NCBI GenBank assembly: GCA_030745835.1
Contig: JASLNU010000095.1
Location: 1 to 35,957, forward strand
DNA: 35,957 nucleotides
Reading direction: 5' to 3'
Source: GCA-2687515 sp002687515
GTDB lineage: Bacteria; Pseudomonadota; Alphaproteobacteria; Rhodospirillales; UBA2165
Numbering within the stretch: position 1 is the stretch's first letter; the number at the start of each line of letters is the position of its first letter. Positions 15,348 through 23,269 of the stretch are shown here, piece after piece. The notes beneath the pieces are model-generated. The model did no database searches. It had not been told where the DNA came from and was given only the letters and a program-made list of their open reading frames with translations. The translations under genes were made by a program, and so were the position numbers.

Positions 15348-15773
15348 ATGATGGAGTTCAAGGGCAGCAAGTCCGAAGCCAACATCAAGGCCGCCTTCGC
15401 CGGCGAGGCGCAGGCCAACCGGCGCTACAGCTGGTTCGCCCGCCGCGCCGACATCGAAGGCTACCCCGACACCGCCGATGTCTTCCGCTCGACCGCCAGC
15501 GGCGAAGGCGGCCACGCCGAGGGGCATCTGGAATATATGCGCAAACTGGGCATCGGCGATCCGGTCAACGGCCTGCCAACGGGAACCACAACCGACAATT
15601 TGAAGACCGCCATCGCGTCGGAAACCTTCACCTACACCGATATGTATCCGGGCATGGCGAAGACGGCGCGCGATGAAGGTTTCGCTGAACTGGCCGATTG
15701 GTTCGAGGTCCTGGCCCGCGCCGAAAAATCCCACTGCCAGCGGTTTAAAAGGGCGCTGGACGAGTTGGGCTAG
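15348..15773 (+). CDS. Rubrerythrin-like diiron protein without rubredoxin domain
   Basis: A 141-residue ferritin-like four-helix protein of the short rubrerythrin group. Expected diiron ligands are Glu20 (AGEAQANRRY), Glu53 and His56 (GEGGH), Glu92, Glu120, and Glu126 with His129 (AEKSH). The glutamate that normally follows Glu92 by three residues (E-x2-E of the GETxEYTxMY motif) is Thr95, so one ligand, the position that switches with His in rubrerythrin, seems lost. There is no C-terminal rubredoxin cysteine pair. The role is peroxide reduction or related redox chemistry. It is the last gene of the operon, ending 11 bases from the convergent ThDP enzyme. Confidence 0.88.
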   Translation: MMEFKGSKSEANIKAAFAGEAQANRRYSWFARRADIEGYPDTADVFRSTASGEGGHAEGHLEYMRKLGIGDPVNGLPTGTTTDNLKTAIASETFTYTDMYPGMAKTARDEGFAELADWFEVLARAEKSHCQRFKRALDELG

Positions 15774-15784
15774 GGCGCCCTCCC

Positions 15785-17443
15785 CTAAACCTCCATCTCG
15801 ATCAGGAACGGGCGGCCGGCATCGAGGGCCTGGCGCACCGCCGGGGCGACGCCGTGGTCTTCGTTGACATAGGCGCCGTCGACGCCCATGCCCTTGGCCA
15901 GGGCGACGAAATCCAAGGGCGGCTCGGCGATATCGAGCAGCGGATTGGGCGCGTTCGAATTGATGGAGAAACGCCGCCGCCATTCATCCAGATTGCGTTT
16001 CAGAATCCTGTATTCCCGGTTCGAGAATATGATGAAGACGATGGCTAGGTCGTGATGCGCCGCGGTCCACAAAGCCTGGATCGAATACATCGCCGAGCCG
16101 TCGCCGCAAACGGCGACCACCGGGCGCTCCGGATAGGCCAGCTTGACGCCGATGGCGCCGGCGATGCCCTGGCCGATGCCGCCGCCGCGCCCGCCGAAAT
16201 AATCATTTATGCCGAGATAATCGAAGGTGCCGTCGAAATCGGGCCGCGTCGTGATCACTTCGGCGACAAAGGCGGTATCGGCCGGCAGTTCGTCGCGCAT
16301 CGCCGCCATCGCGTGCGGCACCGACACCTTGCCGGTCTCGCCGGGCTCGCCGGCGCGCGCCCGCTGGCGCTCGGCCCGTTGTTCGCGGTGCGGGGCGATT
16401 CTTGCCAGCCGCTGTTCCGCCGCCGCCCGGTATTTGCCGTCCAGCCCGTCCGCCAAGCTGTCGCAAAGGGCGGTCACGGTTGCCTCGATATCGCCGATCA
16501 GGCCCAGATCGATGGGATGGAAGCGGGCCAGGCGGGCCTCGGCATCGTCGATCTGCACCACGTCGGCCTTGATGCCGGACAGCGGCGAGGTGTCGGCATT
16601 GTACCAAAGTTCCTCGAAAAAGCGGCCGCCGACCAGAAGGATCGCATCGGCTTCATCGAAAATGGCACGCATGCCGACGCTGTCGAACGGCAACGAGCCG
16701 CGCACCGCCAGATGGTCGGCGGCCACCGGATAGCGGGCGCGCGACGGTTCGAACCAGATTTCGGCGCCGGTGATTTCGGCCAGGCGGCCGACGGCGCCGT
16801 CGGCGCCGTCCTGGGCGACGCCGTCACCGGCGACGATCACCGGATGCGCGGCCTTCGACAAAAACGCGGCGGCCTGTTCGATACCGGCGGCGTGGGCGGC
16901 GGGCGCGCGGTGGATGACGCCCGGCCCCTCAGGCCCGGCCTCGGTCTCGTCTTCCATGACGTTGAGCGGCATCGACAGGAAGACCGGACCCTTGGGCGCT
17001 TCGTTGGCGATCTTATGGGCGCGGCGGACGGCCAGCGATACTTCGTCGGCATGTTCGATCTGCATGCTCCATTTGACCACCGGCGCCGCCATCGCCGCCA
17101 GATCGTGCCCCAGGATCGGTTCCAAAAGGCGCATGCGCGTATCCTGCTGGCCGGCGCTGACGATCATCGGCACGTTGGCGCGGAGGCCCCCGTAAATCAT
17201 GCCGATGGCGTTGCCGAGACCGGGCCCGGCATGCAGGTTGACCAATGGTGTCCTGCCGCTGGCCTGGGCGTAGAAGGTGGCGGCGCCGACGGCAACGCCC
17301 TCGTGCAGGGCCAGGATATAGCTCAGTTCGGGGTATTCGAACATGCCGTCGACCACCGCGTTTTCGGTGGAGCCGGGATTACCGAAGATGTAATTCACAT
17401 CGTGGGCCAGCAGGCTTTCCAGAAACACCTGGCGTGCGCGCAT
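15785..17443 (-). CDS. ThDP-dependent benzoylformate-decarboxylase-like enzyme
   Basis: A 552-residue thiamine-diphosphate enzyme. The cofactor motif GDGS starts at 447 and Asn475 lies 27 residues after Asp448, the canonical GDG-x-N spacing. The activating glutamate is Glu48 (LHEGV). Ser25 (GNPGSTE) and His71 (NLHAG) occupy positions matching Ser26 and His70 of benzoylformate decarboxylase, which favours a 2-oxo-acid decarboxylase over acetolactate synthase. The start at 17443 lies 14 bases after the upstream stop; the longer minus-strand frame to 18724 runs inside the large-subunit gene and is not used. As the last gene of a molybdenum-hydroxylase operon, its aldehyde product is a likely substrate for that enzyme. 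Confidence 0.9.
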   Translation of the reverse strand: MRARQVFLESLLAHDVNYIFGNPGSTENAVVDGMFEYPELSYILALHEGVAVGAATFYAQASGRTPLVNLHAGPGLGNAIGMIYGGLRANVPMIVSAGQQDTRMRLLEPILGHDLAAMAAPVVKWSMQIEHADEVSLAVRRAHKIANEAPKGPVFLSMPLNVMEDETEAGPEGPGVIHRAPAAHAAGIEQAAAFLSKAAHPVIVAGDGVAQDGADGAVGRLAEITGAEIWFEPSRARYPVAADHLAVRGSLPFDSVGMRAIFDEADAILLVGGRFFEELWYNADTSPLSGIKADVVQIDDAEARLARFHPIDLGLIGDIEATVTALCDSLADGLDGKYRAAAEQRLARIAPHREQRAERQRARAGEPGETGKVSVPHAMAAMRDELPADTAFVAEVITTRPDFDGTFDYLGINDYFGGRGGGIGQGIAGAIGVKLAYPERPVVAVCGDGSAMYSIQALWTAAHHDLAIVFIIFSNREYRILKRNLDEWRRRFSINSNAPNPLLDIAEPPLDFVALAKGMGVDGAYVNEDHGVAPAVRQALDAGRPFLIEMEV

Positions 17444-17457
17444 GGCCCCGCCCTCAA

Positions 17458-19863
17458 TCAAAGTTTGCCGAGCGCCCGAAGCACCCGTTCCGGGGTCATC
17501 GGATGCTGGGTGATGCGGGCATCCAGTGGCCGGATGGCGTCGTTGACGGCGTTCATGATCGCCGCCGGCGCGCCGCCGGTGCCGGCCTCGCCGACGCCCT
17601 TGGCGCCGATTTCCGATTCGGCCATTGGGCTTTCCACATGGCCGACCTCGATATCGGGCATTTCGCCGGCCATCGGCACCAGGTAATCGGCCATGTTGCC
17701 GTTGGTCAATTGGCCCTCGGGACTGTAGAGGCATTCCTCGTAGAGGGCGCCGCCGATACCCTGCACGACGCCGCCGCGCACCTGTTCGTCGACCAGCATC
17801 GGATTGATGATCTTGCCGCAATCCTCGACCACCCAGTGCTTGAGCGGCGTCACCATGCCGGTATTCACATCGACCTCGACGTAAGAGGCGTGCATGCCGT
17901 TGGTGAAGGCGAAGGGGAAGGCCTTGGGCACGAAATGGCGGGTCGCCGACAGTTCCGCCTGGAAATCGGGCGGCAGGGTGTCGGCCCGGTAATAGACGAC
18001 GCGGCCGATCTCGGCCAGATCGAGGCGCTCGGCGCCGTCGGCGGCGTCGACCACCTGGTTGTCGCGGATATCGAGGCTGGCGGGATCGGCCTGCAGCATC
18101 TTGCCGGCGACTTCCAATATCTGCCGGCGCAACGCGTGCCCGGCCTGCGCCGTCGCTTCGCCGGCGATGCCGGTGCCGCGCGACGCCCAGGTGCCGCCGC
18201 CATAGGGCGTATTTTCGGTATCGCCGGTGATCACCCGCACCCGGTCGGGGGTCACGCCGATGGCGGTCGCGGCGATTTGGTTGATGATCGCCTCGGCGCC
18301 CTGGCCCTGCTCGGTGACGCTGGTGGCGCAGAAAACATTGCCCTTGGCGTCGAGCCGGATGGTGGCGCCGTCCTGTGCCGATATCGGCGCGCCGCCGACC
18401 CCGTAGAACATGGCGCTCGGCGTGGTCACTTCGATCATCGACGAAAAACCGATGCCGCGATGCACGCCGGCCTCGCTCAATTCTGCCTGTTCGGCGCGCA
18501 CCGCGTCGTAGTCCATCATGACCGCCAGTTTTTCCAGCACGGCATGGTGCGACAGTTTCTCGAAGGGCATGCCGGTGACCGATTTGGTCGGATAGGCGTC
18601 GTCGGGAATCAGGTTCCTGCGCCGGAATTCGAGCGGGTCGATGCCGATCTCGGCGGCCGCAAGTTCGGCCAAGCCTTCGCCGAGGGCCATGGCGATGGGA
18701 TGGCCGACGGCCCGGTATTGGCACATCATCGCCTTGTTCAGGAACACGACGCGGCCGCGCGCCCGGTAATTTTCGATATCGTACCAGCCGGCGGTCAGGT
18801 TCAGCACCTGATTGATCTCGATGCCGCTGGAGCGCGGATACATGGAAAATGGCCCGATGCCGGTGATGTCGTCATAGTCGATGGCGGTTATCTTGCCATC
18901 TTCATCGACGCCCATGCGGCCCTTGATAACGTGATCGCGGGCATGAATGTCGGAGGCGAAGGATTCCAGCCGGTCGGCGATGAATTTGACCGGCCTTTTG
19001 AGCAGCATGCTCAGCGCCACCGTGCCCAATTCGTCGCCATAGGTATGGACCTTGATGCCGAAGGCGCCGCCCACGTCCTTGCAGATGATGCGTACATTAT
19101 GTTCCTCGAGCCCGAAATGCTTGGCGATGATCGCCTGGATCATGTGCGGACCCTGGGTCGAATGATGGACCGTCAGCTTTTCTTCGGATTGATCGTAATC
19201 GGCGATGATCGAACGTGGTTCCAGGGTCACCCCGGTATGCCGGCCGAAAATGAATTCCGCTTCAACCACGGCGGCGGAATTGGCCAGCGCCGTTTCCACA
19301 TCGCCTTCATCGACAACGCGTTCCCAGCAAAGATTGTTTTCATATTCGGGGTGGATCACCTCGGCATCGGCATCGAGCGCGGCTTCCATATCGGTCACCG
19401 CCGGCAATTCGGAGTATTCGACGCGGATCAGTTCCAGCGCGTCCTCGGCCTGGGCGCGGGTTGCGGCGGCAACGACCGCCACCGGTTCGCCCTGCCAGCG
19501 GGCGCGGCCGACGGCCAGCGGATATTGCGGCGGCGAACGCATGCCCTGCAGATGGGTGAGGACGCCGACATAGGGCGTGCAAATCTCGGCGACATCGGCG
19601 CCGGTGAAGACGGCGGTAACGCCGGGCGCCGCCTCGGCTTGGCCGGTGTCGATGGAAACGATTTCGGCGTGCGCGAAGGGCGAGCGCAAATAGGCCGCGT
19701 GCAGCATGCGCGGCAGGCGCACATCGTCGGTGAAGGTGCCGCGCCCATGCAGCAATCGCTTGGCATTGGGCCGGGGCACGCTCTTCCCGATATAGCTGTT
19801 GGGCCGGTCGTGGATGGTGAGCACGGGAGCGGCACCTGCGGCTTCGCTTTTTTTATCGGCCAT
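17458..19863 (-). CDS. Second molybdenum hydroxylase large subunit (aldehyde oxidase-like)
   Basis: An 801-residue catalytic subunit of a xanthine-oxidase-family enzyme. The start at 19863 overlaps the upstream stop as TAATG; in-frame codons to 19947 lie inside the 2Fe-2S gene. It opens with SVPRPNAKRLLHGRGTFTDD, has the molybdopterin segments GGAFGIKVHTY and YRAVGHP (in place of YRGAGRP), and catalytic Glu759 in KGVGEAGTGGAP. The CO-dehydrogenase active loop is missing. Compared with 4079-6481 it has the more standard GVGEAG loop. Coupling to a benzoylformate-decarboxylase-like gene suggests oxidation of an aromatic aldehyde to the acid. Confidence 0.92.
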   Translation of the reverse strand: MADKKSEAAGAAPVLTIHDRPNSYIGKSVPRPNAKRLLHGRGTFTDDVRLPRMLHAAYLRSPFAHAEIVSIDTGQAEAAPGVTAVFTGADVAEICTPYVGVLTHLQGMRSPPQYPLAVGRARWQGEPVAVVAAATRAQAEDALELIRVEYSELPAVTDMEAALDADAEVIHPEYENNLCWERVVDEGDVETALANSAAVVEAEFIFGRHTGVTLEPRSIIADYDQSEEKLTVHHSTQGPHMIQAIIAKHFGLEEHNVRIICKDVGGAFGIKVHTYGDELGTVALSMLLKRPVKFIADRLESFASDIHARDHVIKGRMGVDEDGKITAIDYDDITGIGPFSMYPRSSGIEINQVLNLTAGWYDIENYRARGRVVFLNKAMMCQYRAVGHPIAMALGEGLAELAAAEIGIDPLEFRRRNLIPDDAYPTKSVTGMPFEKLSHHAVLEKLAVMMDYDAVRAEQAELSEAGVHRGIGFSSMIEVTTPSAMFYGVGGAPISAQDGATIRLDAKGNVFCATSVTEQGQGAEAIINQIAATAIGVTPDRVRVITGDTENTPYGGGTWASRGTGIAGEATAQAGHALRRQILEVAGKMLQADPASLDIRDNQVVDAADGAERLDLAEIGRVVYYRADTLPPDFQAELSATRHFVPKAFPFAFTNGMHASYVEVDVNTGMVTPLKHWVVEDCGKIINPMLVDEQVRGGVVQGIGGALYEECLYSPEGQLTNGNMADYLVPMAGEMPDIEVGHVESPMAESEIGAKGVGEAGTGGAPAAIMNAVNDAIRPLDARITQHPMTPERVLRALGKL

Positions 19864-20354
19864 TACGCACCCCCTTTCCCGCCGAGCCGCCTGGCGGCGG
19901 CGGTCTCGATGGCGTCGACGATGGTCTGATAGCCGGTGCAACGGCAATAATTGCCGGAAATAAACTCACGGATCTGGGTACGGTCGGCTTCGGGGTGGCG
20001 TTCCAGAAGTTCCGCCGCCGTGATCAGCAAGCCCGGCGAGCAAAATCCGCATTGCACGGCGTTCAGGTTATGAAAGGCTTCCTGCAGATCGGCGATTTCG
20101 CCGCTGTCGGTGAGCCCTTCGACGGTCTCGATGACGGCGCCGTCCGCCTGCACCGCCAGGGTCAGGCAGCCGCGCACGATCTGGCCGTCGAGGCGCACCG
20201 TGCAGGCGCCGCAAACGCCCTGTTCGCAACCGACGTGGCTGCCGGTCAGCTCGAGCTCATCACGTAGGAAATCGACCAGGTTCTGACGCGGTTCGACGTC
20301 GCGGCTGACGCTTTCGCCGTTCACCTCGGCGGTAATGCTGATCCGATTTGTCAT
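19863..20354 (-). CDS. Second molybdenum hydroxylase 2Fe-2S subunit
   Basis: A 163-residue small subunit with all eight cluster cysteines: Cys43, Cys48, Cys51 and Cys63 for the ferredoxin-type cluster (GCEQGVCGACT), and Cys102, Cys105, Cys137 and Cys139 for the second (QCGFC, CRC). The ATG at 20354 overlaps the stop of the FAD subunit (ATGA), so codons further upstream to 20432 are not used. It carries electrons from the molybdenum site to the FAD subunit. Confidence 0.95.
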   Translation of the reverse strand: MTNRISITAEVNGESVSRDVEPRQNLVDFLRDELELTGSHVGCEQGVCGACTVRLDGQIVRGCLTLAVQADGAVIETVEGLTDSGEIADLQEAFHNLNAVQCGFCSPGLLITAAELLERHPEADRTQIREFISGNYCRCTGYQTIVDAIETAAARRLGGKGGA

Positions 20355-21214
20355 GCCGCGCCCCCCGCCATTTCGGTTAACACCCGGCGCGTCAATTCGC
20401 GCGCCAAATGAAGCTTCATGGCGGCGCTGCAATGGAGATCGTCGAAGGGATCGAGATCGCCGTCAAGCGCCGCCGCCGCCGCCTCGATTGCTTCATTGCC
20501 GAGCGTGCTGCCGGCCAATTTAGCGCCGGCAAGCGGGGCCAGGACCGGGGTGGCGCCGACCGCGAAATAAACCAGCCTGGCTTCCGCCACCTTACCGCCG
20601 TCGATGCGCAGCCTTGCCGCCAGTCCGGCCATCGCGTAATCGCCCTGGCGGCGTGCCAATTCGTCGAAGCCGGTGCGCCATTCAGGGCTATCGCCGGCGA
20701 ATTCCACCGCCGTGATCACCTCGCCAGGCCCAAGATCGGTGTCATAAAGGCCCTTGAAGAAATCGCCGGCCGCCACCTTGCGCCGGCCATCGGGCCCGGC
20801 GATTTCCACCTCGCCGTCCAATGCCAGGATGCAGGCCGGTAGTTCCGCCGCCGGATCGGCGAAGGCGATGCTGCCGCCGATGGTGCCCCGGTTGCGGATG
20901 GCCGGATGCCCCACTTGGGCGATGGCGCGGGCGATCAGCGGCGCGTGGCTGGCAATCAGTTCAGAATCTTCCAATTCGCGGTACCGGGTGAGGGCGCCGA
21001 TCCGGACCCGTCCGCCGGAAATTTCGATACCGGCAAGCTCGCCGATGGCGCCCACATCGATCAGGATATCGGGCGCCGACAGCCGCATGTTGAGGGTGGC
21101 CATCAGGCTCTGGCCGCCGGCAATGAACGTCCCCGCATCGCCATGATCGGCCTTGAGGCGCAGCGCTTCGGCCAAATCGGACGGCTTGGCGTAGGCGAAC
21201 GGCGGTGGTTTCAT
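20351..21214 (-). CDS. Second molybdenum hydroxylase FAD subunit
   Basis: A 287-residue medium subunit with both FAD motifs, AGGQS (32-36) and TIGGS (111-115), and the C-terminal flavoprotein domain. GGGAGGG lies 7 bases before the ATG on the minus strand. It is first in the operon 21214-15785, whose order (FAD, 2Fe-2S, Mo subunit) matches the operon at 2728-6481; there the decarboxylase gene comes first, here last. The operon diverges from the TctC gene across a 280-base gap. Confidence 0.93.
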   Translation of the reverse strand: MKPPPFAYAKPSDLAEALRLKADHGDAGTFIAGGQSLMATLNMRLSAPDILIDVGAIGELAGIEISGGRVRIGALTRYRELEDSELIASHAPLIARAIAQVGHPAIRNRGTIGGSIAFADPAAELPACILALDGEVEIAGPDGRRKVAAGDFFKGLYDTDLGPGEVITAVEFAGDSPEWRTGFDELARRQGDYAMAGLAARLRIDGGKVAEARLVYFAVGATPVLAPLAGAKLAGSTLGNEAIEAAAAALDGDLDPFDDLHCSAAMKLHLARELTRRVLTEMAGGAA

Positions 21215-21326
21215 GATATTGCCCTCCCAGCATCCGGTGTCATAATTTTCCGGTTTCCCAGGTATTGTAGATGGGCGGCACCGCCAGTCAATGTTGGAGT
21301 AATCCGCCGCGCGTTGCGGCTTGGTA

Positions 21327-21423
21327 TCGGTCGGACCGACTTTGAAAAATAATTACCGGACAAACGACTCGGCTGTTGATTCCACAACGCAACCGCAATA
21401 TTGTGAGCAAGTCTTATATAAGA
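21327..21423. promoter_or_regulatory. Divergent control region with two palindromes
   Basis: The 280-base gap between the molybdenum-hydroxylase operon and tctC holds two symmetric sites. TCGGTC-G-GACCGA (21327-21339) is a perfect 6+6 inverted repeat, a shape used by GntR/FadR-type and TetR-type repressors. TCTTATATAAGA (21412-21423) is a perfect AT-rich palindrome 72 bases before tctC that may also overlap a promoter. Shared control of uptake and oxidation is plausible; no factor can be named. Confidence 0.45.
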
Positions 21424-21494
21424 GTTGTAAGGCGGGCGGCGCGAATTATACGGGCCGCCTGGGCACCTTGAATTTATCACATTGGGAGAAAATT

Positions 21495-22559
21495 ATGAAC
21501 GCCATTAAATTCACTATCGCGGGCCTTGCCGCCGGTACGGCGGCTCTGGCGTTGAGCGCAAGCGATGCGCGCGCCGCATGGCCGGAACGTCCGATTACCG
21601 TCGTCGTCATGTACGGCGCCGGCGGCGGCACCGATACCGTCATCCGCACCATCGTCAACGAAATGGCGAAATCGACCGGCTGGAAAATCAACGTCATCAA
21701 CAAGCCGGGCGCCGTCGGCGGCGTTGCCACCCGCTACGTTCTCGGCAAGAAAGACGACGGCTACACCTGGATGGGCGCCGCCAACTACAACAAGTTCGTG
21801 CGCGTCATGGGTCATTCCAAATCCCGGGCCTGGGAAGATTGGCAATATATGCAGGCGGCCAATTCCCGCGCTTCCTGGGCGGTGCGTCCCGATTCCAAGT
21901 TCAAGACCTTCCAGGATATCATCAATGCGGCCAAGGCCAATCCGGGCAAGATCACCATTTCCACCTCGGGCCAGGGTGGCCTCTGGCATGAGCTGGCGGC
22001 GATCGTCGCCCAGTCGGCCGGCGTCACCTTGAAATATGTGCCCTATAAGGGCGGCAAGCCGGCGACCCTGGCAGGCCTTAACGGCGAGACCATGATCACC
22101 GGCGGCGGCGTGCATGAACATATCGCCCATATCCGCGCCGGCAATCTACGGTCGATCCAACAGACCGGCAGCAAGGACATCGATGCCGGCGGCGGCAAGA
22201 TCATGCCGTCGGTGGGCAATTTCCTGCCGCAGATTAAGTCGCAACTGCCTTTCTCGGGTATCTATAACCTGGCGATCCGCCGCTCGGTCCCGAAATCGAT
22301 CATCTCCAAAATCGAAAAAGCCTTCGTTGCCGGCGTAAAATCACCGGCCTTTGCGGCTATCGCCAAGAAGAAATTCTTCGAAATCGATATCCGCACCGGC
22401 AAGGCTGCCGACCGGCGCGCGGCGCAGGTGGAATCGATCACCGCGGCGACTTTCGAAAAGCTCGGCGTCAAGGGTTCGCACCCGGCGAACGAGCTGGGCC
22501 TGCCGAAACCGGCCGCTTTCGATGGCTGGTGGCCGCCCCAGGGTTACAAACCTCTATAA
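21495..22559 (+). CDS. TctC-type tripartite tricarboxylate transporter binding protein
   Basis: A 354-residue periplasmic solute-binding protein. The ATG at 21495 has GGGAGA upstream and opens a signal peptide with cleavage near residues 27-28 (DARA|AWPERPI). The mature start WPERPITVVVMYGAGGGTDTVIR is the standard TctC beginning; YVPYKGGKPATLAGLNGE is the conserved carboxylate-cage segment. It is followed by TctB and TctA genes. The family binds carboxylates, aromatic acids and related anions; the ligand here is unknown. The stop TAA lies in a triple 13-base tandem repeat. Confidence 0.93.
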   Translation: MNAIKFTIAGLAAGTAALALSASDARAAWPERPITVVVMYGAGGGTDTVIRTIVNEMAKSTGWKINVINKPGAVGGVATRYVLGKKDDGYTWMGAANYNKFVRVMGHSKSRAWEDWQYMQAANSRASWAVRPDSKFKTFQDIINAAKANPGKITISTSGQGGLWHELAAIVAQSAGVTLKYVPYKGGKPATLAGLNGETMITGGGVHEHIAHIRAGNLRSIQQTGSKDIDAGGGKIMPSVGNFLPQIKSQLPFSGIYNLAIRRSVPKSIISKIEKAFVAGVKSPAFAAIAKKKFFEIDIRTGKAADRRAAQVESITAATFEKLGVKGSHPANELGLPKPAAFDGWWPPQGYKPL

Positions 22560-22589
22560 CCGGCCTCTATAACCGGCCTCTGTAACCAT
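22551..22589 (+). repeat. Triple 13-bp tandem repeat carrying the tctC stop codon
   Basis: Units at 22551-22563 and 22564-22576 are identical (CCTCTATAACCGG); the third, 22577-22589, matches at 11 of 13. Each holds a TAA (22557, 22570, 22583), the first ending tctC. The 13-base step puts stops in all three frames. It has the same period and placement as the repeat at 10211-10249 but an unrelated sequence. Confidence 0.9.
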
Positions 22590-22660
22590 TTGACCAAAGC
22601 GATAATAATCTAACCCGGGCGGGCTTGCCGAAAGGCGGCCCGCCCGGCTACGTTTCGATC

Positions 22661-23269
22661 ATGGCCGAAACCCCCAAACCGCGCATTCAGTCCGATATCG
22701 ATAGCCTTCAAGCCGGCAGTTTCACCGGCGAGGAAGGCGGCGCCGCCGTTTCACCGGGCAAGGATCTGGCCGCCGCCGCCATGGTCGCGGCTATCGGCTT
22801 GGCGGCGATGATCCTGTCACTGGACCTGGACGCGCCGGCAAGCCTTTATACGGCGCCGGGCCTGATGCCTTTCCTCACCGGATTGTGCCTGATCATCATG
22901 GCCACCGGTCTGGCGCGAAAGGCGTTGAAACGGGCGCATTTGCGGGAAATCCTCGCTGCGGCCGGCGATCCCATTGGCCCTTACCTGGCCGATGCGGAGG
23001 GCCGGCGCACGCTCATTTTGGTGGGTCTGGTTTTCGTCTATGTGGTTCTGACCGATCTGATCAGCTTCGAGATTCGCATGCCCACCGGCTTCTACACCTT
23101 TCGCTTTTCCAGCTATGAAGCCATTTCCATTCCGATCATCGCCCTGATCCTGAAAATGTTCTGGCGGGCGCGCTGGCTTGCCTGCATCGCCGTCGCGGCG
23201 GGCATGGTGATCGCGCTGGCCTGGATCTTCCGCGACGGTTTCGAGATTCTGCTGCCGGGGTCGGGTTGA
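22661..23269 (+). CDS. TctB-type small membrane subunit of TTT transporter
   Basis: A 202-residue protein with a polar N-terminal 45 residues and then several hydrophobic helices: about 51-71, 80-100, 128-148, 165-180 and 183-200. This pattern and its place between tctC and tctA identify the poorly conserved TctB/DUF1468 subunit. ATG 22661 is preferred over TTG 22625, though neither has a strong ribosome site. Its TGA shares one base with the tctA ATG. Confidence 0.85.
   Translation: MAETPKPRIQSDIDSLQAGSFTGEEGGAAVSPGKDLAAAAMVAAIGLAAMILSLDLDAPASLYTAPGLMPFLTGLCLIIMATGLARKALKRAHLREILAAAGDPIGPYLADAEGRRTLILVGLVFVYVVLTDLISFEIRMPTGFYTFRFSSYEAISIPIIALILKMFWRARWLACIAVAAGMVIALAWIFRDGFEILLPGSG

Noticed and set aside
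15772..15781. 10-bp palindrome AGGGCGCCCT at the convergent junction
   Set aside because: Too short and without loop or T-run to be called a terminator.
16052..17686. 544-codon plus-strand open frame
   Set aside because: It is antisense to the ThDP enzyme, which has a complete active site.
17245..19929. 894-codon plus-strand open frame
   Set aside because: It is antisense to the molybdenum-hydroxylase large subunit, whose motifs are intact; composition is typical of a shadow frame.
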